64,000 nt of DNA from Neptunomonas phycophila (GCF_001922575.1 NZ_MRCI01000001.1:1922001-1986000), one strand, 5' to 3'. Positions 40,116-49,443 are shown, numbered from the stretch's first letter. Notes: generated by a model not told the origin, from the letters alone. Numbers and translations are program-made.

Positions 40116-41089
40116 TTAATTAAGCCAGCTTCTTTTGCAAGATCACGCATATAACCTACGCGACTTTTAACATATGAGTCGAACTCATCACCCGACATTT
40201 TGAAAGGAATAAGCCCTTTATCTTGTACCGTTTGCAAGAAGGCCTCGTTCTCATACGCTTTATCAAACTGGGCAGCCCAGTAATCATAAGCTTCGTCAGA
40301 CACGTCTGGGCCTAGATAAAAACCACGTAGAATAGTCCACTCAGCATCATAGCCTTGCTCTTTGGCAGTAGGAATGGCTTCAAACTCACCTTCTAAACGC
40401 TCAGGAGCCATTACCGCTAGCATTTTAAGTTTGCCAGCTTCTAGCTGACCAACCATTTCACCCACATCACCCGGATAAATTTGAATATGTCCGCCCAGTA
40501 ACGCCGCTGTTGCTTCACCACCGCCCTCATAGGCAACATAGCGCATTGATTTTGGATCCACACCAGACGATTTCATCAAAATAGCGGCTTTCATCCAATC
40601 TTGGCTGCCAACACCACCACCAGCGCCCAATACATATTTAGTCGGATCTTTTTTAACATCAGCCACTAACTCAGCTAATGTATTCCAAGGAGCATCAGCT
40701 TTAACAATAACGGCGCCGTAATCAACACCCGCCGCGCCTACCCAACGGGCATCATCTTCACTTAACTTACGACCAAATTTGCCCTGAGCAATGTTCAACA
40801 ACGAGCCAGAGCTAAAAGCCACTAAAGCGTTGCCATCATCACGACGGTTTGAATTGATATAATTATAAGCCACTGCACCCACGCCGCCTGGCATGAATGT
40901 AACCGCCATAGGGATGTCGGTAATACCCGCTTCCTTAAAGCCGTTAGATACGATACGGCACGTCAAATCGAAACCACCGCCCGGTTTAGCCGGTGCAATA
41001 CATTCAGGTTTTGAAGGTTCGTAAGCCATAACATTCATAGCCGTTGCTAGACCAGCCGCTATCGCTAGCGCGTGAAGTTTTAACTTCAT
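40112..41089 (-). CDS. tctC: Tripartite tricarboxylate transporter periplasmic binding protein
   Basis: This 325-residue Bug/TctC-family binding protein has a signal peptide (MKLKLHALAIAAGLATAMNVMA, cut before YEPSKP). Family motifs include CIAPAKPGGGFDLTCRIVSNGFKEAG, PMAVTFMPGGVGAVAYNYI, VLGAGGGVGSQDWMKAAIL and a C-terminal VKSRVGYMRDLAKEAGLIK. It captures the substrate in the periplasm for TctA/TctB; the ligand is not predictable. GGAGATG precedes the ATG. It is the first gene of the leftward transporter operon, divergent from tctD across 155 nt. Confidence 0.92.
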   Translation of the reverse strand: MKLKLHALAIAAGLATAMNVMAYEPSKPECIAPAKPGGGFDLTCRIVSNGFKEAGITDIPMAVTFMPGGVGAVAYNYINSNRRDDGNALVAFSSGSLLNIAQGKFGRKLSEDDARWVGAAGVDYGAVIVKADAPWNTLAELVADVKKDPTKYVLGAGGGVGSQDWMKAAILMKSSGVDPKSMRYVAYEGGGEATAALLGGHIQIYPGDVGEMVGQLEAGKLKMLAVMAPERLEGEFEAIPTAKEQGYDAEWTILRGFYLGPDVSDEAYDYWAAQFDKAYENEAFLQTVQDKGLIPFKMSGDEFDSYVKSRVGYMRDLAKEAGLIK

Positions 41090-41244
41090 GGGAGCATCTC
41101 CAGAATAGATATTTTTTGTTGTTAGTTTTATAGGCGCTTCTTAGCGCCCATGAAATATAATCCTTCAAGCTGACAGCTACCTGACAAGCACAGAAAAAAT
41201 AACAAAGAGATTGCGCAATTTATCGGCCCCGATATGCTTAGCGG
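41090..41244. promoter_or_regulatory. Divergent promoter region between tctC and tctD
   Basis: The 155-nt region contains a perfect hairpin GGCGCT-TCTT-AGCGCC (41133-41148), which would lie in the tctC leader, and a direct repeat CTGACA-N5-CTGACA (41170-41186). No clear -35/-10 pair was chosen. The tctD ATG has only a weak AGCGG before it. Confidence 0.55.
41170..41186. promoter_or_regulatory. Candidate TctD binding box (direct repeat CTGACA, 11-bp period)
   Basis: CTGACA at 41170-41175 and again at 41181-41186 gives an 11-bp start-to-start spacing, the geometry of OmpR/PhoB-family response-regulator sites. TctD, encoded 59 nt downstream, is of this family. The position between tctC and tctD fits control of the transporter and autoregulation. 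Confidence 0.5.
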
Positions 41245-41913
41245 ATGCGAATACTCCTCATAGAAGACAATGAAACACTGGCAGACGCCACCCAAGAATA
41301 CTTCCGTCAAATAGGCCATCCACTGGATTGGACTATTTCGGTAGAGCAAGCCGAACGCACGCTATCCTGGGATGACTTTGACCTGTTGATTTTAGATATA
41401 AACCTACCCGGGCGTAGTGGTTACCAGCTATTGCAATCGTTACGCAGTAAAGGAAAAACAATACCGGTACTCATCCTTACTGCACGTGCCGAAATCGATG
41501 ATAGGGTAAGCGCCTTAGATTTAGGCGCAGATGATTACATGGTAAAACCCATCGACTTTCGTGAGCTAGCAGCCCGTTGCCGTGCCTTACTTCGTCGTGA
41601 ACGAGGCGAAGCCAGCAACGCCCTGATTTGCGGAAATCTCGTATTTGATTTAGCGACACACCAAGTCACAGTGAACGGCGAGCTCGTCGAATTACGCTTA
41701 CGCGAAGTGCAGCTACTGGAGCTTTTTCTAAATAATTTAGACCGCGTACTAACGAAAGAAGAAATAGCCAACCGTTTGTACACATTTGACGAAGCACACA
41801 CACCTAACGCTATTGAGCAAACGTTAACTCGCTTACGAAGAAAACTCGCCAATTCATCGTTATTAATAAAGACTATTCGTGGACTCGGTTATTTAGGGCA
41901 TATCGATGACTAA
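41245..41913 (+). CDS. tctD: OmpR-family response regulator, TctD type
   Basis: This 222-residue protein has an N-terminal receiver domain (acidic pocket ED at residues 7-8, phospho-acceptor D51 in LILDINLPGRSG, K101 in YMVKPI) and a C-terminal winged-helix DNA-binding domain with LRLREVQLLELFLNNLDRVLTKEEI and the recognition region NAIEQTLTRLRRKL, then IKTIRGLGYLG. It overlaps tctE by 8 nt. Position divergent from tctCBA indicates it regulates that transporter in response to carboxylates, as TctD does in Salmonella; the signal is unknown. Confidence 0.9.
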   Translation: MRILLIEDNETLADATQEYFRQIGHPLDWTISVEQAERTLSWDDFDLLILDINLPGRSGYQLLQSLRSKGKTIPVLILTARAEIDDRVSALDLGADDYMVKPIDFRELAARCRALLRRERGEASNALICGNLVFDLATHQVTVNGELVELRLREVQLLELFLNNLDRVLTKEEIANRLYTFDEAHTPNAIEQTLTRLRRKLANSSLLIKTIRGLGYLGHIDD

Positions 41914-43291
41914 AGCGGGTTATTCATTACGTCAGCAACTGATTGTACGCACCGCTCTGCTAATGACGTTAGTGTTTGTAATCCTCAGTGCTGGCGTATG
42001 GGATTACGCTCGCCGAGCGGCTGACATCTCTTTTGATAGGCTACTCAACAGCGCTAGCTTGTCCATTTTAGAACGTGTCACCGTCAGCAACGGGCAAATT
42101 GATTTAGACCTACCCTACGCGGCACTTTCCATGCTTGAATTAGCGCCCAGTGATAAAGTGTTCTATGAAGTCATTGACCATAACCGACAGCACCTTACTG
42201 GGCATAAAAACATCCCCTCCCCTAACGATTATCGCCCACACAACGAACCTGAGTTTTATACCGCAAATTACCGCGGCGAAGCCCTTAGTTTAGTTGCACA
42301 AAGCAAACGTCTCATCGCACCCGAAGCTCATGGCTGGGTCACTATCAAACTAGGCCAAACCCGATTAGCCCGACAAGAGCTAGCCGACGAAATATTTTAT
42401 AGCGCCATAGCCACTTTGCTAGGCATCCTGTTGCTCACATTAATACTTGTCTGGTTAGGGGTAAGGCGAGCCTTAGAGCCTTTAAGTACGCTGTCACAAA
42501 AACTAAAATCGCACAGCGCCACTCAACACCATAATTTAGAAGCCACACCGATTCACGAAATAGCACCGTTGGTTGACGCCATTAATAGCTATCAGCAGCA
42601 GCTCATTAACAACCTAGATACCATGAAAGTATTTATCGCTGATGCCTCGCACCAAATTCGCAGTAGCTTAGGTGGATTACAAGGACAACTCGACATTGCA
42701 CTGCAAACAGACGATCCCCACGAGATGTCAGCACGTTTAAAGAAAATAAAGGATCAACTACAACAACTAACGCGTTTAGCCAATCAATTGTTAGCTCATG
42801 CACTGGTCACCCATCGTAGTGACACCCAAGAGCCGCAAATCATTGATATCAATATACTCATGCAAAGCGTTTTAACAGAGGTAGTACGCGACCATGCCCA
42901 TACTGATATTGAGTTTTCATACCACGCCGATGCAGCAGATTGTAAATTACTAGGTGACAACATAAGCCTACGTGAAGCTATCAAGAACCTGCTCGACAAC
43001 GCCATCAAATACGGACCACCCAACAACCATATCGATATCGTTTTAACTCATAAAACGGCGGCTGAATTTATTATCCAAATCGATGATTCTGGCCCCGGTA
43101 TTCCGGCATACATGCGCCGCCAAGCACTGCAACGATTTACTCGGCTATCTCAAAAAACAACGGGGTCTGGATTAGGGCTAGCCATAGTAGAAACGGTTGT
43201 CCAAGCTCATAATGGAATACTGACTTTGTCGACTAACGCAAGAGGCGGATTAACGGTGACGATTCAACTGCCCAAGAGCACTGCATCATGA
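41906..43291 (+). CDS. tctE: Sensor histidine kinase, TctE type
   Basis: This 461-residue kinase has an N-terminal helix (residues 12-32), a periplasmic sensor segment (about 33-162, the 2CSK_N type of TctE/QseC relatives), a second helix (about 165-187), a linker, and a HisKA domain with phospho-acceptor H249 in DASHQIRSSLGGL. The HATPase domain shows the N box EAIKNLLDNAIKYGP, G1 DDSGPGIP and G2 GSGLGLAIVETV. The H-box has IRSS where most kinases have LRTP. It is translationally coupled to tctD (8-nt overlap) and to the next binding-protein gene (ATGA overlap). Confidence 0.9.
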   Translation: MTKAGYSLRQQLIVRTALLMTLVFVILSAGVWDYARRAADISFDRLLNSASLSILERVTVSNGQIDLDLPYAALSMLELAPSDKVFYEVIDHNRQHLTGHKNIPSPNDYRPHNEPEFYTANYRGEALSLVAQSKRLIAPEAHGWVTIKLGQTRLARQELADEIFYSAIATLLGILLLTLILVWLGVRRALEPLSTLSQKLKSHSATQHHNLEATPIHEIAPLVDAINSYQQQLINNLDTMKVFIADASHQIRSSLGGLQGQLDIALQTDDPHEMSARLKKIKDQLQQLTRLANQLLAHALVTHRSDTQEPQIIDINILMQSVLTEVVRDHAHTDIEFSYHADAADCKLLGDNISLREAIKNLLDNAIKYGPPNNHIDIVLTHKTAAEFIIQIDDSGPGIPAYMRRQALQRFTRLSQKTTGSGLGLAIVETVVQAHNGILTLSTNARGGLTVTIQLPKSTAS

Positions 43292-44358
43292 TAGTAAGAC
43301 TTCGCCAAACAGGGTTACTTATCTTATTGAGCTATTTTTTGACAACCACACCTGTCAGCGCGCTAACGGATGGCAATACCCAAGAAAAACTCATTATCTT
43401 CAGTGCGACTGACACCGAAGCTATCCAGCCTGTGATTGCTGCGTTTCGACAACGCATGCCACACATCACCGTCGATTATCAGGAATATCAAACGAGCGAG
43501 CTTTACCATAGCATTCAACATTTAACGTCAGAGCAAATGCCCGATTTAGTTATTAGCTCTGCGATGGACTTACAAATCAAATTAGTGAATGACGGTTATG
43601 CTCAGGCATTCACCGACCCAGTAACGCAAGCACTCCCTCAATGGGCAAACTGGAGAAACGAAGCTTTTGGCTTCACCTTCGAACCCGTCGTTATTGCCTA
43701 CAATAAAGCAGCATTCACTGGATTGATTCCTCCTGAAACCCATGAGGAATTAGCGCTTTCATTACGCAACCACACCCAGTTTTACACTAACAGGGTGGAC
43801 TCTTACGATATACGCCTTTCCGGTGTTGGTTACTTATTTGCTTCGCAGGACGAAATTAACTCAAGTATTAGTAGCCGCTTAAAAGAAAATTTAGGCCGAG
43901 TGGTCACCCACCTGCATTGCTGTACCAGCCAAATCATCGAAAACCTCTCCAATGGCCAATCAGTGCTAGGTTACAATCTATTAGGCTCTTACGTAATGAA
44001 ACATGCCGAAACCGACCCTAATATTGGGGTAATTTTCCCGCAAGATTACACCTTGGTCATGAGTCGCGTCGCCTTTATTACAAAGCAGGCGCCTAATCCA
44101 ACCAATGCTAAGGCATTTTTACGCTTTCTGCTGTCCATTGAAGGGCAGCAAATTATCGCAGATGACAGCGGTTTAATTGCGTTGCACCCGCAAGCACAAG
44201 GCCCCTTTACCAGCGGCAAACTGACTCAGGACTATCCTTTACGCTTTAAGCCCATCCCTCTCGGGCCTGCATTGATGGTGTATTTAGACCAACTCAAACA
44301 AAGACGCTTCATCAACGAGTGGAGCAATACGATGCTCTACGATGCAGTAATCCCTTGA
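43288..44358 (+). CDS. Periplasmic ABC-type binding protein coupled to the TctDE two-component system
   Basis: This 356-residue protein has a signal peptide (MIVRLRQTGLLILLSYFLTTTPVSA) and a type II periplasmic binding fold of the iron/phosphoglycerate (SBP_bac_1/AfuA, PgtC-like) group: EKLIIFSATDTEAIQPVIAAFRQRMPHITVDYQEY, SEQMPDLVISSAMDLQIKLVNDGYA and GFTFEPVVIAYNKAAF. No ABC permease adjoins it. Its start overlaps the tctE stop (ATGA), so it is probably a co-sensor that presents ligand to the kinase, as binding proteins do in some TctE-type and PgtC systems. That role is inference from context. Convergent with the EAL gene, 29 nt apart. Confidence 0.82.
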   Translation: MIVRLRQTGLLILLSYFLTTTPVSALTDGNTQEKLIIFSATDTEAIQPVIAAFRQRMPHITVDYQEYQTSELYHSIQHLTSEQMPDLVISSAMDLQIKLVNDGYAQAFTDPVTQALPQWANWRNEAFGFTFEPVVIAYNKAAFTGLIPPETHEELALSLRNHTQFYTNRVDSYDIRLSGVGYLFASQDEINSSISSRLKENLGRVVTHLHCCTSQIIENLSNGQSVLGYNLLGSYVMKHAETDPNIGVIFPQDYTLVMSRVAFITKQAPNPTNAKAFLRFLLSIEGQQIIADDSGLIALHPQAQGPFTSGKLTQDYPLRFKPIPLGPALMVYLDQLKQRRFINEWSNTMLYDAVIP

Positions 44359-44387
44359 GAAGCGTTTTTTGAAATGCCTGAACCACC

Positions 44388-46127
44388 CTAAGAATGTTCT
44401 CGATAAAACGACATGAACTCTTCGGGTAATATCGGTTTAGAAAAGTAGTATCCCTGGATTAAATCGCAGTCGGCCTGCGCGAGGTAGTCTGCCTGCTCTT
44501 TGTGCTCAACCCCTTCTGCTACCACTTTAAAACTCAGCTTTTTCGCCATTGTTATAATGGCAGAGGTGATCGCTTGATCGCCCTTATCGTTAGGTAAGCC
44601 ATCGACAAACGCTTTATCTATTTTAAGCTCATCCAATGGGAAGTTCTTAAGATAACTGAGCGATGAATAGCCGGTACCAAAGTCGTCTACGGATATCTGC
44701 AAACCTAACGACTTAAGCTCATGCAATAAATTTATGGTTGCTGCCGCATCATCCATTGCCAAACTCTCTGTCAGCTCTATGATGATGCCCGAAGGGTCAA
44801 CTTGAGTCTCGGCAAGGCACTGGGCTACAAAATCAACAAAATTGGGGGCACTAAACTGTTTTCCAGATACATTAATAGATATGGAAACGTCCTTCATTCC
44901 CTCTTGCTGCCACTGCGCTGCCTGTGTACAAGCACGTCTAAATATCCATTCTCCTAGCGCGACCATTAAACCGTATTGCTCCGCTACCGGGATAAAGAGA
45001 AAAGGCGGCACTATACCATTGACCGGATGACGCCAACGTACCAGCGCTTCTCCCCCTTTAACCACACCCGTTTGAGCATCAACTTGAGGCTGGTAGAGCA
45101 AGAAAAATTCTTCATTAGTCTGTAACGCCTTTCTCAAATCTTGCTGAAGATCCACGCGTTCTTTTAAGTCTTCATTGGCCTCTACACTGTAGAAGTTAAT
45201 ATGGCTCACGCCTTCTTCTGCAAGGAAGTCGGCGGCATAGCTAGCATTTTTCAATAATGTATCAGCATCATCACCATCATCTTTGGCTAACGAAATACCA
45301 ATACTAATGTTCATAAAAAGTTCAAAGGTGTCGATTTGAAAAGCACGTTCAAATGCATTAACGAGCTGTTCGGCAATAAACGATGCATTCTCTGGTGTGC
45401 CTACATCATGGACCAATACAGCCAACTCTTCGGCACCAATGCGCGCCACTAATCGCTGAACGTCAGCAACATTTTCTGTCGATAAAAAATCGATCGACAT
45501 CAAGGTATTTATTAAACGTTTAGAGGCCGCTTTAAGTAACGCATCTCCAATACGAGAACCGTAACTGTCACTGATTCGTTTAAAGCCGGATAAGCGCAGT
45601 ACTAAAATTGCTGAACGACTATCGTCAGCGCACGGAGCGCTCAACGCCGCTGATAAACGGTCACGGCATAGAATACGATTAGGCAACCCCGTCAACGCAT
45701 CATAGTAAGCCAACTGATCTTGATAGGCTTTAACAGTTAATATATTGCGAACTCGCAAAACCAGTTCACTGGGGTCAACGGGCTTAGCTAAAAAATCAGT
45801 CGCACCTAACTCAAGAGCTTCTAACTTTGTTGGTCCATCACTAGAAGAAGTCAGCACAACGATAGGGAGATGCTTGGTTTCTGGTTGGTTACGCAAACTG
45901 CGAAGTACCTCAAAACCGTTCACTTCCGGCATGACTAAATCGAGTAATAAAACGTCTGGCTGATTATTAGTCACTTGTTCTACGGCCTGAGTCGACTCGC
46001 TCAAGCCCATAAATTGCTCGCAGCCCGCGTCTTCAAGGAAAACTTGAATAAGATCTAACATGATGGGTTCATCATCGACCATCATTATAAAAGAATCCGC
46101 TAAAACGGTTCCTTGTTCAGCCACCAT
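44388..46127 (-). CDS. Response regulator with degenerate GGDEF and intact EAL domain (predicted c-di-GMP phosphodiesterase)
   Basis: This 579-residue protein has three domains. A receiver (residues about 13-130) has an acidic pair and phospho-acceptor D63 in LLLDLVMPEVNG. A GGDEF domain (about 140-315) has lost its motif: residues 231-235 read GAEEL, so cyclase activity is unlikely. An EAL domain (about 328-575) keeps the catalytic set: E360 in GGEALVRW, NVSGKQF, IIELTES, DDFGTGYSSL with KIDKAFV, AEGVE and QGYYFSKP. It should hydrolyse c-di-GMP when phosphorylated. Last gene of the giant-protein operon, 91 nt after the hybrid kinase, the obvious candidate partner. GAGG lies before the ATG. 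Confidence 0.92.
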   Translation of the reverse strand: MVAEQGTVLADSFIMMVDDEPIMLDLIQVFLEDAGCEQFMGLSESTQAVEQVTNNQPDVLLLDLVMPEVNGFEVLRSLRNQPETKHLPIVVLTSSSDGPTKLEALELGATDFLAKPVDPSELVLRVRNILTVKAYQDQLAYYDALTGLPNRILCRDRLSAALSAPCADDSRSAILVLRLSGFKRISDSYGSRIGDALLKAASKRLINTLMSIDFLSTENVADVQRLVARIGAEELAVLVHDVGTPENASFIAEQLVNAFERAFQIDTFELFMNISIGISLAKDDGDDADTLLKNASYAADFLAEEGVSHINFYSVEANEDLKERVDLQQDLRKALQTNEEFFLLYQPQVDAQTGVVKGGEALVRWRHPVNGIVPPFLFIPVAEQYGLMVALGEWIFRRACTQAAQWQQEGMKDVSISINVSGKQFSAPNFVDFVAQCLAETQVDPSGIIIELTESLAMDDAAATINLLHELKSLGLQISVDDFGTGYSSLSYLKNFPLDELKIDKAFVDGLPNDKGDQAITSAIITMAKKLSFKVVAEGVEHKEQADYLAQADCDLIQGYYFSKPILPEEFMSFYREHS

Positions 46128-46218
46128 TACCTACCTCAATATCTTGTAGCGCGTCCTAACCGTAATTCGGCTGGTTAAGCCTGTTAGGTCAAAAAAGAAT
46201 TATTCTACAACTATAGTA

Positions 46219-49200
46219 CTAGTCTAGATCAATATGCTTAGCCATGTGAGCTATCATCGATAATGCGTGCTCTGCGGCTTTCTCATCACGACTCTTACTA
46301 CAGTTTTCTAACTCTTCAGCAAGTTCTGTAAACTCATCAAAACCAACACTACCTGCCGATCCTTTTAACCAATGAGCAAGCTCAGCTAGCGACTTAAAGT
46401 CTTGCTCAGCCAGTGCCGATTGCATTAAGCCAACCTGCTCAGACAAGCGCGTAACAAATCGTTCCACAATGGGTCTGAATTTTTCATTCTTAGCTAATAA
46501 GCTGGAATGAATTTTATGGGCTAACTCATTTTCACCGACGTTATCATCGGTAAGTTTTAGTGCATCAATCAGATGCTGCGTGTCAACACCATCTAACTTA
46601 AGGACACTGGATTTCAGGTGCATAAACGCTTGAATTTGACCTTCTCGGTTATCGGCGTCAGCCGCGCGTTTTAAATCTTCTGCGTGCTGAATCAGATCTG
46701 CATATCCTAAGCTACTCGCTGTACTCAGTATCCAGACAGCCCCTTCTTTAAGTGGCTCACTATTATGTGCTTCTAACCCAGCATGCATGAGGAGCATATG
46801 CTCCTGCAGCCTTTGCGTTACTTGATGGCTGATTGCTTGATATTTAGGATGCGTTTTAGCAAGCCCCGCTGTCTTTATGGGAGTCTTAGCTATGTTGTGA
46901 TTTGTCGAAACTGGCGCAGTTTGTTCGGAAACGGACCCAACACCCATTTTAGCGCGCTTAACTAATACAGAAATTTTCTCTAGGTGCGCATTCGCATTTG
47001 AGTAATCTTTAGCTTTTGCTGCTAATTCTAACTCTTTAGCCGGTTCGGTAAAGTCTGCAAAGCCAACACTACCAGCAGAGCCTTTTAGCCAGTGCGCTAA
47101 ATCAGCTAGATCATCAAAGCGGTGAGTATTTAACGCATGCTCCATTGCTGACACTTGGCTTGGTAACTTATCGGTAAACCGTTTAATTAAACCGGCAAAG
47201 CGCTCATGAGTAGCTAACGTAGAGATCAAAGGCGTCATTGATCCCGATAATGCTGTAGGTTGGCTCACCTGCTCAGGCGTAGCGGTGTTAGTGTTAGTTT
47301 CTACCAGTGTATCAATTGCGTCAGATTGGGTTGCACCCAACAAATCAGCTAATGTGGCTAACAACTCATCAATATTGATCGGCTTGGTCATATAGTGACT
47401 ATAACCGGCCTCTAAACAGCGAGCTTCTATTCCTTTCATTGCATGAGCGGTCAGCGCGATAATAGGCTGGGTTAAGCCCGCTTCACGCATCGCTTTTACG
47501 GCTGTATAGCCGTCCATGACAGGCATTTGAACGTCCATCAAAATCACATCAAACGACTCGGCCAACGACTTCTCAAGCCCTTCCTGACCATGAATACCCG
47601 TAGTAATGGTAAAACCGTAGTCTTCTAATACCAATTGCAGCAACTCACGGTTTTCATTACCGTCATCCACCACCAAAATGTTGGCAGGCTTAAATTGCCA
47701 GCGCGTTCCTTCTTGATGTGACGTATCGTCTAAACTGACCAATACTTGCTCTGGCTGAATCCATTCAATGATAGCATCATCAGCCACTACCACATCTAAA
47801 ATTAAAGCAAAGCAACTGCCCTGCCCCATCACACTGCTAACCTCAATATCCCCACCCAAAGCATGTGCGAATTTTTGGCTAATTGATAAACCAAGCCCCG
47901 TTCCGCCAAATCGACGGGTAATAGAGCTATCGGCTTGAACAAATGGATCAAATACTGAGTTTACTTGCTGCTCAGTCATCCCTATACCAGTGTCATTCAC
48001 CGATATTTTTAATTGTGGTACTGCATTATTGAGCACACTAACGTTCACGGTCACACTACCTGTGTCAGTGAACTTAATAGCATTACCAATTAAATTGGTA
48101 AGGATCTGCCGCACCCTACCTGGGTCAGTCAAGATTTGTAAGGGTAGCGCTGTGTCAGCTTCAAAAATTAAGGCTAGGCCCTTCTCATCTGCCTTCACCT
48201 TCATGGCCTGTAGCACTTGCTGGATCAGCTGTGCTGGCTTGCAGTCGATCGATTCCACATCTAAGTGGCCCGACTCTACTTTTGATAAATCTAAAATATC
48301 ATTAATCAGATTTAACAAATGCTCACCACTTGAAGATATCGTATTCAAGTGCTTTTGCTGATCGGGTTCTAGTCCATTTCGATCACGTCGCAGTAATTCA
48401 GTAAAGCCAAGAATAGCATTCATCGGCGTTCGGATTTCATGGCTCATGTTAGCCAAGAAATCACTTTTAGCTCGGTTTGCTTGCTCCGCTTCATCCTTAG
48501 AACGACGCAATTCTATTTCTTTTTCTTCTAAGGCTGTCACATCATCTAAACTGACCAAAACCCCGCCCACTTTTCCGCCAGGCAAAAGCACGGGAGAGCA
48601 GTTCACCATAAAGGTTCGTTTAGGTTGGTCAGGCAATTCTAGCTTAACGATGCTATTGATCAGCGGATCACCAGACGCTAATGCGCGTGACCAAGGTAAA
48701 TCAGAAAACTCGGCATCCTCAGGTAGGCTCCAGGGAAAAATATCCGCTTTTACACCCACTAACTTTTCAGCGGGCATGTTACTTAACGTGGCAAATGCAT
48801 GGTTTGCCAAAACGATATTTTGTTTTACATCCATGACCAACAAACCTTCAGCCATGGTATCGAGTGCCGATTTTACGCGATCAGGGATCGCCTGCGATGG
48901 ATCCAGCTGTTTGAGCATCCTACGCAAATACCAAAAAAATAGTACAAAGCACCCCAAGGCCAAGAACTGCGTGAATAAAACCACAGGCTTATATAAGAAC
49001 CCAATGATGCCTTCGTGTTCTATGGGCGTAAATCGTAGCTCAATCTGCCCCCATTGAGTTGCCCCTTCCCATATGGGCACCATAATTTCAGTATCACTGG
49101 AAATATCATTTTCTAGAGGCTCCCATACTTGAGAATGGTCACCAACATCTACCATGAGCCGTCCATCTTTTCGTCGTACACCAGCGCTGAGTAGTTCTTC

Positions 49201-49443
49201 ATTGCGGGATACAGTTACCTCTAAAGTGGCATTCATTCGTTGTAAATCAGAGCGCGTAATAAAAATTGAACCGTTAGCCGCAATGGTTTCAGCTAAGGTA
49301 ACTCGGTGCAATCTAGTCGAATTAGATACATCGGGAAAAAGCCCCAATAAAGCGGCGACCATTACCATACTAATAACAATGCTGATTTGGCCAATAGCAA
49401 TACGCGCTATTGAACTTTGCTTTCCAAAAATGCGCTCTATCAC
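46219..49443 (-). CDS. Hybrid sensor histidine kinase with receiver and three Hpt-like modules
   Basis: This 1074-residue kinase begins at a GTG overlapping the TGA stop of the giant-protein gene (GTGA). Helices at about 18-36 and 152-172 flank a periplasmic sensor region; a PAS domain (about 190-305) follows. HisKA has H335 in ANMSHEIRTPMNAI; HATPase has QILTNLIGNAIKF, VNDTGIGM and GGTGLGLSIS. The receiver has D637 in ILMDVQMPVMDG. Three Hpt-like modules follow: the first with H784 and the third with H1024, both in LAHWLKGSAGSVGF; the middle one (around V903, AVWILSTASSLG) has lost the histidine. BarA-like phosphorelay design; probable target is the REC-GGDEF-EAL protein downstream. Confidence 0.92.
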   Translation of the reverse strand: MIERIFGKQSSIARIAIGQISIVISMVMVAALLGLFPDVSNSTRLHRVTLAETIAANGSIFITRSDLQRMNATLEVTVSRNEELLSAGVRRKDGRLMVDVGDHSQVWEPLENDISSDTEIMVPIWEGATQWGQIELRFTPIEHEGIIGFLYKPVVLFTQFLALGCFVLFFWYLRRMLKQLDPSQAIPDRVKSALDTMAEGLLVMDVKQNIVLANHAFATLSNMPAEKLVGVKADIFPWSLPEDAEFSDLPWSRALASGDPLINSIVKLELPDQPKRTFMVNCSPVLLPGGKVGGVLVSLDDVTALEEKEIELRRSKDEAEQANRAKSDFLANMSHEIRTPMNAILGFTELLRRDRNGLEPDQQKHLNTISSSGEHLLNLINDILDLSKVESGHLDVESIDCKPAQLIQQVLQAMKVKADEKGLALIFEADTALPLQILTDPGRVRQILTNLIGNAIKFTDTGSVTVNVSVLNNAVPQLKISVNDTGIGMTEQQVNSVFDPFVQADSSITRRFGGTGLGLSISQKFAHALGGDIEVSSVMGQGSCFALILDVVVADDAIIEWIQPEQVLVSLDDTSHQEGTRWQFKPANILVVDDGNENRELLQLVLEDYGFTITTGIHGQEGLEKSLAESFDVILMDVQMPVMDGYTAVKAMREAGLTQPIIALTAHAMKGIEARCLEAGYSHYMTKPINIDELLATLADLLGATQSDAIDTLVETNTNTATPEQVSQPTALSGSMTPLISTLATHERFAGLIKRFTDKLPSQVSAMEHALNTHRFDDLADLAHWLKGSAGSVGFADFTEPAKELELAAKAKDYSNANAHLEKISVLVKRAKMGVGSVSEQTAPVSTNHNIAKTPIKTAGLAKTHPKYQAISHQVTQRLQEHMLLMHAGLEAHNSEPLKEGAVWILSTASSLGYADLIQHAEDLKRAADADNREGQIQAFMHLKSSVLKLDGVDTQHLIDALKLTDDNVGENELAHKIHSSLLAKNEKFRPIVERFVTRLSEQVGLMQSALAEQDFKSLAELAHWLKGSAGSVGFDEFTELAEELENCSKSRDEKAAEHALSMIAHMAKHIDLD

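Noticed and set aside
46155-46188. Nested inverted repeat (CCTAAC/GTTAGG with inner GGCT/AGCC) between the kinase and EAL genes as a terminator
   Set aside because: The stems are short, the U-tract lies upstream rather than downstream in the direction of transcription, and the EAL gene would be cut off from its likely operon.
48446-49057. Long open frame (203 codons) on the plus strand
   Set aside because: It lies entirely antisense to the kinase gene, whose PAS/HisKA domains are unmistakable, and its translation has no recognisable motif or ribosome-binding site.
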